A stretch of 11,673 nt of DNA from Acidobacteriota bacterium (GTDB lineage Bacteria; Acidobacteriota; Terriglobia; Terriglobales; Acidobacteriaceae), in NCBI GenBank assembly GCA_021793595.1, contig JAJYSL010000123.1, forward strand, positions 1 to 11,673, given 5' to 3'. Numbering within the stretch: position 1 is the stretch's first letter; each line of letters opens with the position of its first letter. The notes beneath the pieces were generated by a model. That model did not search any database. It had not been told where the DNA came from and saw nothing but the letters and a program-made list of their open reading frames with translations. Below, in pieces: positions 1 to 7,268 of the stretch. Made by a program: the position numbers and the translations under genes.

Positions 1-1
1 A

Positions 2-1852
2 GTCGCCGCGGGAGCGCCTGTGCAGCCTGCCTCAGCGACACCCATTACGGTCACCGTCGATGCGACCGATGCGCCGCGCAAAATGCTGCATGCGGACCTG
101 GTGATCCCGGTCCAGCCCGGCGATCTCACCCTGGTGTACGCGAAATGGATTCCCGGCGAGCACGAGGCCTCCGGTCCCATCGGCGACCTGGCAGGCATCG
201 TTATCAAGGCCAACGGCCAGACGCTGCCTTGGGTGCGTGACAGTGTCGATATGTTCAAGCTTCATGTACATGTTCCGCAGGGGGTGACGGAGCTGCATGT
301 GCACGATGATTTTCTGGCGACCGCCGGACCGGTTGGCTTTTCCGCCGGCGCCTCCACCAGCGAAAACCTCGCCATGATCAGTTGGAACGAGGTCATGCTG
401 TGGCCACAGGTCGCGTCGGCAAAGGATGTGCAGGTGACGCCCAGCGTCACGTTGCCGACGGGTTGGAAGTTTGCCACTGCGCTGACGACCGCCAGCACCG
501 AAGGCACCACCACTCACTTCGCCACAGTCCCTTTGAATGAACTCGTAGACTCGCCGGTGCTCTCGGGACGCTATTTTCGCGAGATCCCATTGGCACCGGA
601 GATTTCTCCGAAGCATTATCTCGACCTCGCCGCCGACGGACCGGAAGATCTTGAAGTTCCGTCGCAAATGCTGGCTGGATTCAACGATCTGGTACGGCAA
701 GCCAGCGCGCTCTATCAGTCGCACCACTACGGCAGCTACCACTTCTTAATGACATTGAGCGATCAGGTGGCGCATTTCGGGCTCGAACATCATCAGTCGA
801 ATGACGATCGCGTGCCGGAGAAGACGTTCCTCGAACCAAATCTTGACGTCCTGGAGGCTGGCTTGCTCCCGCACGAATTCACACACTCGTGGAATGGAAA
901 ATATCGTCGCCCGCAAGGACTCTTGTCGCCGGATTTCCAGACACCCATGAAGGGCGATCTGCTGTGGGTGTACGAAGGGCTGACGACCTACCTCGGGGAT
1001 GTGCTAACCGCGCGCAGCGGCCTCTGGACAGAGGATCAATATCGCGAAGCGTTGGCGAACTCAGCGGCGATGCTCGACAATCGCCCAGGCCGCACTTGGC
1101 GCGATCTGCAGGACACAGCCACAGCGGCGCAAACCTTATACGAAGCCAGCGGCCAGTGGGGCAATTGGCGTCGCAGCGTGGACTACTACCCTGAGGGCGA
1201 ACTGCTCTGGCTGCAGGTCGATACCATCATTCGCCAGCAAAGCCATGGTAAAAAATCGCTGAATGATTTTTGCGTGCGTTTCCTCGGCCTGAATGGCGAT
1301 ACGGGTCCGATCACCGTGCCTTACACTTTTGAAGATGTGGTGAGTAATCTGAATGCCGTTCAGCCCTACGATTGGGCAGGATTCTTGACGGAGAAACTGA
1401 CGACCAAAGAAAATCACGCGCCGCTGGGCGGAATCGAAAACGGTGGCTATCGCCTGACGTATTCGGATACGCCCAACTCGATGGAAGCCTCGATGGAGGC
1501 GCTGCGAGGCGTCGATGCCTGGTATTCGCTGGGGCTGCATCTGTCACACCAGGGCGTGATGAGCGACGTGCTGTTTGATTCGCCGGCATACAAAGCGGGC
1601 TTGGGGCCGGGAATGAAAATTGTCGCGGTGAACGGGCGTGCGTACACGGACGCATTGATGCATGACGCCATTCGCAATTCCAAAACCACGCAGGCGCCGA
1701 TTGAATTGATTGTCGAGAATACGGCGTATTTCCGCGACGTGAAGATCGATTATCACGGAGGCGAACGTTATCCGCATTTGGAGCGCGTCGACTCCAAACC
1801 CGACATGCTGGACCAGATATTGCAGCCGCTGCCGATGCATTCGAAGAAATAA
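2..1852 (+). CDS. Exported M61-family metallopeptidase with C-terminal PDZ domain (5' end outside window)
   Basis: This is a zinc aminopeptidase of the M61 (glycyl aminopeptidase) family, probably acting in the periplasm or outside the cell. The frame is open to the left edge. The earliest start inside the window is GTG at 20, but the residues before it (VAAGAP) look like the end of a signal peptide, so the true start lies upstream. Numbering from that GTG, an all-beta N-terminal region covers about residues 8-190. The zinc motif is HEFTH (285-289), followed by the family-typical SWNGKYRRP. The third ligand is probably E319 in YEGLTTYLG. A PDZ domain spans about 505-590 (GLHLSHQG, then SPAYKAGLGPGMKIVAVNG). 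The visible 610 residues match the usual length of the family. The gene ends just before a strong terminator, so it is the last gene of its transcript. Family assignment is firm; the substrate is unknown. Confidence 0.9.
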   Translation, partial: VAAGAPVQPASATPITVTVDATDAPRKMLHADLVIPVQPGDLTLVYAKWIPGEHEASGPIGDLAGIVIKANGQTLPWVRDSVDMFKLHVHVPQGVTELHVHDDFLATAGPVGFSAGASTSENLAMISWNEVMLWPQVASAKDVQVTPSVTLPTGWKFATALTTASTEGTTTHFATVPLNELVDSPVLSGRYFREIPLAPEISPKHYLDLAADGPEDLEVPSQMLAGFNDLVRQASALYQSHHYGSYHFLMTLSDQVAHFGLEHHQSNDDRVPEKTFLEPNLDVLEAGLLPHEFTHSWNGKYRRPQGLLSPDFQTPMKGDLLWVYEGLTTYLGDVLTARSGLWTEDQYREALANSAAMLDNRPGRTWRDLQDTATAAQTLYEASGQWGNWRRSVDYYPEGELLWLQVDTIIRQQSHGKKSLNDFCVRFLGLNGDTGPITVPYTFEDVVSNLNAVQPYDWAGFLTEKLTTKENHAPLGGIENGGYRLTYSDTPNSMEASMEALRGVDAWYSLGLHLSHQGVMSDVLFDSPAYKAGLGPGMKIVAVNGRAYTDALMHDAIRNSKTTQAPIELIVENTAYFRDVKIDYHGGERYPHLERVDSKPDMLDQILQPLPMHSKK

Positions 1853-1875
1853 ACATTGTTTTCGCATTGCCAATG

Positions 1876-1908
1876 ACGCCGCTGCCCATTCACGGTGGCG
1901 GCGTTTTT
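1876..1908 (+). terminator. Intrinsic terminator of the M61 peptidase gene
   Basis: An 11-bp stem (ACGCCGCTGCC at 1876-1886 against GGTGGCGGCGT at 1894-1904, with two G-T pairs) closes a 7-nt loop and is followed by TTTT. It starts 24 bp after the M61 stop codon, a standard Rho-independent arrangement. Confidence 0.85.
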
Positions 1909-1948
1909 GCTGGGCGTCGCGACGGGGGATGAACTGCGTTCTGGCGTC

Positions 1949-1992
1949 GGATGTCACATCCAGTGACGTAAGGGTCCGCGAACAGCTACACT
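1949..1992 (+). promoter_or_regulatory. Possible promoter with overlapping palindrome, upstream of the lipoprotein gene
   Basis: GTGACG (1963-1968) and TACACT (1987-1992), 18 bp apart, each match four of six bases of the -35 and -10 consensus. Just before and touching the -35 are two overlapping inverted repeats: GGATGT-C-ACATCC (1949-1961) and GTCAC-ATCCA-GTGAC (1953-1967). Together they resemble an operator placed to control this promoter. The predicted transcript would start near 1999, leaving a leader of roughly 78 nt. The boxes are weak and the whole call is inference. Confidence 0.35.
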
Positions 1993-2076
1993 ACTCGTGC
2001 AGGCGATGAACAGAGTCGGCAAACGTCGATTTTGGATGGTCCTGCGTTCCGAAACGGTCTGGTAAGGAGAAGGACC

Positions 2077-3516
2077 ATGAAACGATCTGCAACAGCAAGC
2101 TGGGCCGCATGTACGTTGCTGACCCTCGCAATGGCAACCGCTGGCACAATCGGGTGCGGCAGCGGTTCTGGCTCTGGCAGCACTCCAACGCCGCCCGTAA
2201 CGCCCCCGGCTGCATCGACGGCTGTGCTGGTGAACATGGGCGACACTCCCTCGGATTCGGTCCTGGAGTGCGCGGTGACCATCAGCGCCATGAGCTTTAC
2301 CAACACATCCGGAACCAGTGTCCCAATGACCATCTCCTCCCCAATGACTATGGAACTGGCGCACCTGCGGGGGACGGTGGCTCCGCTCATGATGCAGTCG
2401 ATTCCGCAGGGAACATACAATGCGATGTCGGTCACGCTGTCCTCTGCGACCGTCACGTCCATGACATCGTCGCATAGCCCGGCGCAACAAGTGTTTTCTA
2501 CGCCGATGACGGTCAATATTCCATTGAGCACTCCGCTCACGGTGGGAAGCACCGCCATGGTGATGAACCTGGATCTGAATCTCTCCAATTCCGTGGGGAC
2601 CGGTTCCGGCGGAGCGATCACCTTTACTCCAAAGTTTGACGCGTCCGCTGAAACCGCTATGGGGAATGCCAGTGCTACGCCAGAACAAGGCGGCATGATG
2701 CAGGTGGTCGGCAACGTGACGGGAATCTCCGGCAGCACCTTTACCATGGGCACGCTGCAGGGAATGCCGATGTCCCTTGCGACCGGCAGCAATACGCAGT
2801 ACCAGGGGATGAACGGGCAGACGATGTCCAACATGGGAATGATGAGCAATGGCCAGATCATGACGGTGAACGCGACCCTGCAACCCGGCGGAACCTGGAT
2901 GGCGAATTCAGTCACGGCCATGATGGGGTCCGGTGGCGTGATGCCGATCGGGATGATCACCGCGACGACCGGCAGTCCGGTGACGCAAATGACCATGTTT
3001 CCGGACAATGGCATTGGCGCGGGCATGATGGCGTCGCTGCTGGCCAATGGCATGACGGTCAACGCGGGCGGCAGCGCCACCTACGGCATTGACGATGTGG
3101 GCATGTCGATGTCCGGGTTGCCGATTACGCTGCGGTTCGACGCGTCTCACATGGCTGCGGGCCAGAACATTGCAGCGGTAGGCTCGGGTTCCATGTCCTC
3201 CGGCGGCGGCATGATGGGCGGAGGCGGCTTTATGAATATGGGCAGCATGACCGCGGCCGGATTTGAGCTGGAGCCGCAGGGTCTGAGCGGGACTGTCGCC
3301 AGTGCCTCCGGCAGCGGCTTTACGCTTAGCCTGCCGTCGGATTCAGCTTTTACCTTGTTGACGGGAGCCACCAGCGTAGCCGTCTACCAGACCGCGCAGA
3401 CGCAGATGCAGGGGCTTACCGCAGCTACGAAAGGTCAAAATGTCGCGGTCTACGGCTACCTGTTCTATAACGCCGGAAGCTACAACTTTGTCGCCATGCA
3501 GATTGCAGCGATGTAG
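2077..3516 (+). CDS. Methionine-rich lipoprotein with DUF4382-like and DUF5666-like domains
   Basis: A 479-residue exported lipoprotein of unknown function. The frame is open from 2032, but ATG 2077 is preceded by AAGGAGAAGGACC and begins a lipoprotein signal peptide (MKRS, hydrophobic stretch, lipobox TIGC with Cys27). A Gly/Ser/Thr/Pro linker runs to about residue 47. Residues about 48-190 resemble DUF4382 (a DTPSD stretch, then a strand pattern ending in IPQGTYNAMSV). The rest looks like three DUF5666-like beta modules: about 209-280 (GNVTGISGSTFTM), 290-406, and 408-479 (GLSGTVASASGSGFTLSL). About 48 of 479 residues (10%) are methionine, many as MM or MxM in glycine/serine-rich stretches such as GGGMMGGGGFMNMGSM. 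Charged residues are very rare. Lipidation suggests anchoring in the outer membrane facing the periplasm or the surface. Domain names are from memory of the families. A metal-binding role for the methionines is only a possibility. Confidence 0.8.
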   Translation: MKRSATASWAACTLLTLAMATAGTIGCGSGSGSGSTPTPPVTPPAASTAVLVNMGDTPSDSVLECAVTISAMSFTNTSGTSVPMTISSPMTMELAHLRGTVAPLMMQSIPQGTYNAMSVTLSSATVTSMTSSHSPAQQVFSTPMTVNIPLSTPLTVGSTAMVMNLDLNLSNSVGTGSGGAITFTPKFDASAETAMGNASATPEQGGMMQVVGNVTGISGSTFTMGTLQGMPMSLATGSNTQYQGMNGQTMSNMGMMSNGQIMTVNATLQPGGTWMANSVTAMMGSGGVMPIGMITATTGSPVTQMTMFPDNGIGAGMMASLLANGMTVNAGGSATYGIDDVGMSMSGLPITLRFDASHMAAGQNIAAVGSGSMSSGGGMMGGGGFMNMGSMTAAGFELEPQGLSGTVASASGSGFTLSLPSDSAFTLLTGATSVAVYQTAQTQMQGLTAATKGQNVAVYGYLFYNAGSYNFVAMQIAAM

Positions 3517-3848
3517 AGCGGAATTAGCGATATGGGATACCGGAAAAGTACCGCGTCAAATCTCGGCTATCGTACAACTCGCGAATTGACAGGTTGATGC
3601 GCATCCGACATTCTAGAGAAGTCATGGCTATCCAGCGCTGCACTCTGACGTATCGGTTCCAGGTTCGCGGTTGCTGTTGTCGCAGCGTCACTGGCCCAGG
3701 GTGTGAGCACTGTCGATAGTTCCACGACCTCCTCTTCAGTCTCCTAAGAAATCCAAATCCCTGCGGTCGCATTCCTTGCGAGCCTCGGGTCCATTCCTGC
3801 CTGTCTCGCATTCCATTTCACAACAAAACTTGTTAGATCGGGCTCACC
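3517..3848. other. 332-bp intergenic gap without a recognisable gene
   Basis: No frame here shows a convincing start, ribosome-binding site or protein-like composition. I found no strong hairpin followed by a T run after the lipoprotein gene, and no good -35/-10 pair for the transporter that follows. The only -10-like string near that start, TTAGAT at 3833-3838, lies too close to the ATG at 3849 and lacks a -35 box. The minus-strand frames here are not supported. Confidence 0.6.
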
Positions 3849-4667
3849 ATGGAATTGGCGATTGGATTTTTCATCGCGTTTGCCATTGCAGTCACCGGCG
3901 TAGGCGCGGGCACGATCGCCGCGCCGCTGCTGATCCTGTTCTTGCACGTTCCCATTGATCTCAGCGTCGGCACAGCCCTGGCCTATTCCGCCATCGTAAA
4001 AATGATCGTTGTGCCGGTCCAGATCTGGCGCAAGCAGGTGGTCTATCGCGTGGTTGGCTGGATGCTCCTGGGCGGTCTCCCCGGAGTGATTCTCGGCGTG
4101 GAGCTGTTCTACGGGGTGGTGCGACATGGCCGGCAAAACATTTTGTATGTCGCGCTAGGCAGCATCATTGTTGCGTCATCCGCCTGGCATCTGTACCGAA
4201 ACCTTCGCCCCGCGCCGGCAATCCGAGCAAGAAAGATCCATCCCGGATGGATCGCGGCGCTGATGCTGCCGATTGGTACTGAAGTTGGCTTTTCATCCTC
4301 AGGGGCAGGCGCTCTGGGTACGCTTGCGCTGCTCAGCCTCACCACGCTCGACGCATCGCAGGTTGTCGGCACGGATCTCGTCTTCGGGCTTTGCCTCTCC
4401 CTGGTCGGCGGCGGCTTGCACGTGTTCGGCGGAAGTTATGACAGCGCGCTTTTGTTGAAGCTGGTGCTCGGCGGATTGTTCGGAGCCCTGGCAGGCAGCG
4501 CCGTAGCTCCTCGATTGCCGAATCGCCAACTGCGCGTTGCACTGGCTGCATTGCTGTTGGTGGTTGGAACCCTGTTCTGCGTTCGGCCGTTGAACTTCCA
4601 TCCCATCGCCAGCGTGCAGGCTGTGGTTCACGCCAGCGCTTCTACAGCCGGCGCGTTCGATCGCTAG
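3849..4667 (+). CDS. TSUP-family (TauE/SafE) membrane transporter
   Basis: A 272-residue inner-membrane protein of the TauE/SafE (TSUP) family, whose members export sulfite, organosulfonates or other small anions. About seven or eight hydrophobic segments cover residues 1-245, in the two-fold repeat usual for the family. The first half has GVGAGTIAAPLLI (17-29) followed by VGTALAYS (40-47). The second half has GFSSSGAGALGTLALL (147-162) followed by ASQVVGTDL (169-177). Length fits the family (about 250-280). The start ATG at 3849 has no clear Shine-Dalgarno sequence, but it opens directly into the first membrane segment. The gene stands alone on its strand and its stop lies 3 bp from that of the recJ-like gene opposite. 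No sulfur gene is nearby, so the substrate cannot be named. Confidence 0.85.
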   Translation: MELAIGFFIAFAIAVTGVGAGTIAAPLLILFLHVPIDLSVGTALAYSAIVKMIVVPVQIWRKQVVYRVVGWMLLGGLPGVILGVELFYGVVRHGRQNILYVALGSIIVASSAWHLYRNLRPAPAIRARKIHPGWIAALMLPIGTEVGFSSSGAGALGTLALLSLTTLDASQVVGTDLVFGLCLSLVGGGLHVFGGSYDSALLLKLVLGGLFGALAGSAVAPRLPNRQLRVALAALLLVVGTLFCVRPLNFHPIASVQAVVHASASTAGAFDR

Positions 4668-4670
4668 GAA

Positions 4671-6584
4671 TCATTGCGAAGACGATTGCAGAGTTCCCGC
4701 GACAATCGTGGCCTGCACTTCCACCTGTCCGCGAAATTCGTGTCGCGTCAGCCGATAGGCAATGTCTATCATGTCGCCGACAGCCGGTTGCCGATCCAAC
4801 GCGGTGTCAATGGAAAACCAGATTGCCTGGAGCGTCAGTTTGTCGCGCTGTAAGCCAAGGCGTCCATGCCTGCCGTTTGTCAGCGGGCGATAGTTAGCCA
4901 CACGAAACGTTCCTGAGTAGATTGGCGCTTCGAATCCGCGACCAAACGGTCCCATCGCCTCCAGAGTCTGAATGCTCTTCAGGTCATGTGCATTGGCATC
5001 GAGCTCGCCATCCGTCCACAACGTAGGTCCTGTCGCCACCGCTCCCCCGGTTTGCTCCGCAACCGCGAACGTGAAGGCCTGCCGAAAACGTTCCATATCC
5101 ATCACTCGGATAGTTGCGCCTGCCGCCGCCTGGTGACCACCGAAGGCCACCAGCAAATCCGGATAGGAACTTGCGATTTCTTTCAGCGCGCGCTGCACAT
5201 CGATCCCCGGCACCGAACGAAAGGATCCGCTGGCGAGTCCCGTCCCATTGTCGGAGTCCGTTTCCGCGGCCAGCGCAGGCGCGGTCGTCCGCGCGCCTTG
5301 TCCCTGCGGTGCGAAGATTGCGCAGGGCTTTCCAAATGCCTCCACTACGCGGCTGGCTGTAATACCGTGGACACCGGCGTGGCCGTCCTCCAGGAATAAA
5401 ACGATCGCCGGTCCTGCAACCCGCGCCGCTTGCGGAAACGCTTGCTCCCGCAGTCTGCGCTCAATCGATTGCCGCTCAGAATTCTCGCGCTTCAGCTGGC
5501 TCCAGCAGGCTGCGGCGTCCGCTTCCGTCTTTGCGATCAGAAATCGAAAGCCCACCTCCGCCCAATCCAGCCGCCCGGAGGCGGCAATCGCGGGCACCAG
5601 GCGAAACGCGATGGTCTCGGCGTCGATTTCCCCATCCACCTCCGCCGCAAAAACTTTCCAGCACGGCCGGCGTCCTGAACGAACCTGCTGCATGCCCCGA
5701 CGTAGAAAGGCGCGATTGATCAGGCTCGCGCCGGGAGATAAAGAAACGCAGTCCGCAATCGTCGCGACCGCAACAAAATCCAGCAGGCTGGCAAGCGATG
5801 GCAGCTCCGCGAACACGCCCTGCTCCAGCAGCGCGCTGCGCACTTTCGCCATGACGAGAAACGCAACCCCCGCGCCGCACACATGCTTGTCATATTCGCA
5901 ATCCAAGCGCGACGGATTGACCACCGCATGCGCGGATCGCGGCGGCCCGTCCGGCGGAATGACGTGATGATCGGTGACCACGACATCAATCCCGGCGGCG
6001 GCCAGCGTGGCAATTCGCGGCTCGTCGCTGCTACCTTTATCGGCGGAGATAACCAGCTGCGCGCCGAAGTCCTTGATCCGTGAGACAACGCCTTCGCCAA
6101 TCCCATAGCCCTCTGTCAGCCGATGGCTGGTGACCACGCAGATGAGTTCCGGCGAAACTCCAAAGGCCTCGACCATCGCCGTCCACAGCACTGCCGCCGA
6201 AGCAGTACCGTCCATATCGTGATCGCAGGCCAGCGCGATACGTTCGCGCCGCACGATGGCGCGCACAATGCGTTCCACGGCACGATCCATGGAAGGTATG
6301 GCGCCCGGGTCAACAATGTTCGACAGTTTAGCGGCAGTCAGCGATTCCCACTCGATGAAACGATCCAGACGGCGACTGAGAAAATTTGCGATCTCTAGAG
6401 CGATACCTGCACGCAAATAGGCCTCGCGAACCTCCAGGTTGCAGGGTCGCTCGATCAGGGATTTAGGAGGCAATTTCCATGGCGCGGTCTCTTCTTCGAC
6501 GGCCACGATCTCCGCAGTCCGCTTCCCGCCGGGAGGCACCGAAATGCAAGCTTGGACGGTCGCGGCAACGGGGTCATCGTTCAC
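4671..6584 (-). CDS. recJ: RecJ-like DHH/DHHA1 single-strand nuclease, divergent
   Basis: A 637-residue protein of the RecJ type, a 5'-3' single-strand DNA exonuclease of recombination and repair in the cytoplasm. DHH domain: motif I D121-H-D-M-D-G, motif II A-D182-K-G, motif III D205-H-H, NP (223-224), CGAGVAF (236-242) and TIAD278. DHHA1 domain: GHAGVHG (401-407), GSFRSVPG (453-460) and GGHQAAAG (482-489). The C-terminal OB-like part starts near 520 and contains GPFG (545-548). The metal-binding Asp/His set therefore seems complete. It departs from usual RecJ in three places: motif II has DKG where DNG is typical, the GENR stretch after TIAD is replaced by PGAS, and the N-terminus carries about 40 extra residues. 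The start is GTG at 6584, whose last two bases lie in the TGA of the upstream gene (GTGA), implying translational coupling. It could be the main RecJ or a paralogue; the symbol is tentative. Confidence 0.85.
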   Translation of the reverse strand: MNDDPVAATVQACISVPPGGKRTAEIVAVEEETAPWKLPPKSLIERPCNLEVREAYLRAGIALEIANFLSRRLDRFIEWESLTAAKLSNIVDPGAIPSMDRAVERIVRAIVRRERIALACDHDMDGTASAAVLWTAMVEAFGVSPELICVVTSHRLTEGYGIGEGVVSRIKDFGAQLVISADKGSSDEPRIATLAAAGIDVVVTDHHVIPPDGPPRSAHAVVNPSRLDCEYDKHVCGAGVAFLVMAKVRSALLEQGVFAELPSLASLLDFVAVATIADCVSLSPGASLINRAFLRRGMQQVRSGRRPCWKVFAAEVDGEIDAETIAFRLVPAIAASGRLDWAEVGFRFLIAKTEADAAACWSQLKRENSERQSIERRLREQAFPQAARVAGPAIVLFLEDGHAGVHGITASRVVEAFGKPCAIFAPQGQGARTTAPALAAETDSDNGTGLASGSFRSVPGIDVQRALKEIASSYPDLLVAFGGHQAAAGATIRVMDMERFRQAFTFAVAEQTGGAVATGPTLWTDGELDANAHDLKSIQTLEAMGPFGRGFEAPIYSGTFRVANYRPLTNGRHGRLGLQRDKLTLQAIWFSIDTALDRQPAVGDMIDIAYRLTRHEFRGQVEVQATIVAGTLQSSSQ

Positions 6585-7093
6585 TCTTCATCCTCGTCGT
6601 CTTCGTCGAGTGCATCTTCAATCAGTTCCTGCAGGCTATCGACGGTGTTTACCATGGCCCGATACTCCCGGTACCACTCCGTCTGCGTCTCATGCACAAA
6701 CAGGATTCCCTGGTGAGGGAACGCCAGCTCAATATGGCCAACCTTGCCAATTTCAAGGAACAGCCGATTCAGCTTGTCCATCTCCGGTCCGGCCGATTCC
6801 GTGCTCGACATATCCTGCAGTTCACTGGCCAGCAATTCCAGCGTGGTCCGGTCGACGGAATCTTCGCCAATGCACACCAGCGGCGCGCCCGCGGTCTTCG
6901 CCATTTCCACGAAGTCCTTCCAGCTTTCCTTGGCGCTCGGGGCGTTGTCGTCCGCCGTTTCTGGATCGCTCCACCACACGCGCGGCGTGTCTTCCGGAAT
7001 CAAAGCGGGAAAATGTCGCATGCCATGACCTTCAATAAAGGCGATCATGTCATCTTTCAGCGAAGTCAGGTTGTTGGAATCCATCCTTTCCAT
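6581..7093 (-). CDS. Unknown acidic-tailed protein coupled to the RecJ-like gene
   Basis: I do not recognise this family. The 170-residue protein is soluble, with no signal peptide or membrane segment. It has an N-terminal helical part (residues 9-22), a central mixed region with a strand-like APLVCIGED (70-78), and a region IELAFPHQGILFVHETQTEW (121-140) that looks like a conserved core. It ends in helix VDSLQELIEDAL followed by DEDDEDEE. The ATG at 7093 has only a weak Shine-Dalgarno. The in-frame ATG at 7084 has AGGA eight bases upstream and may be the real start, giving 167 residues. It is first in a two-gene operon and its TGA overlaps the GTG of the RecJ-like gene, so the two products are probably made together. 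The acidic tail may mimic DNA or contact a basic partner; this is inference from composition and linkage only. Confidence 0.75.
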   Translation of the reverse strand: MERMDSNNLTSLKDDMIAFIEGHGMRHFPALIPEDTPRVWWSDPETADDNAPSAKESWKDFVEMAKTAGAPLVCIGEDSVDRTTLELLASELQDMSSTESAGPEMDKLNRLFLEIGKVGHIELAFPHQGILFVHETQTEWYREYRAMVNTVDSLQELIEDALDEDDEDEE

Positions 7094-7268
7094 CCTAGCC
7101 CAGTTTTCCCGCAGCGATCATGCCGACAACCAGAATCTGCACCCGGTCGCTGCGGCCGCCCGATGCGGGAGCTTTCTTTCTGTCGACTACGACCACAGGA
7201 AAACTGGCCCAGCGCCGTGAACCCTTTATGATGAAAGGGGACAGAATTGTTTTTGGGAGTAGGACTTC
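7094..7268. promoter_or_regulatory. Divergent intergenic region with inverted repeats
   Basis: This 175-bp stretch must hold the promoters of two divergent units: the recJ-like operon (minus) and the ferredoxin gene (plus). I could not pick convincing -35/-10 boxes for either. It does contain a 10-bp perfect inverted repeat, CCAGTTTTCC (7100-7109) and GGAAAACTGG (7198-7207), 88 bp apart. Inside it lies a smaller pair, TCCCGCA near 7107 and TGCGGGA near 7164. A hairpin CCCTTT-ATGATG-AAAGGG (7222-7239) sits just before the ferredoxin start. Confidence 0.5.

Noticed and set aside
2032..2076. Upstream ATG at 2032 as start of the lipoprotein
   Set aside because: It has no ribosome-binding site and would add 15 residues ahead of a standard lipoprotein signal. 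ATG 2077 follows AAGGAGAAGGACC.
1954..2883. Long minus-strand open frame opposite the lipoprotein gene
   Set aside because: It is His/Arg-rich with no domain or ribosome-binding site. The plus-strand frame has a lipoprotein signal, a Shine-Dalgarno sequence and domain structure, so this is a shadow.
1986..3080. A 364-codon minus-strand open frame opposite the lipoprotein gene
   Set aside because: It arises because ATG/GGC-rich codons on the plus strand read as His, Pro and Val codons on the other strand. It has no recognisable family or start context.
5248..5967. A 239-codon plus-strand open frame opposite the recJ-like gene
   Set aside because: It overlaps the well-supported DHH/DHHA1 protein and has low-complexity Ser/Ala/Arg composition with no homology I recognise.
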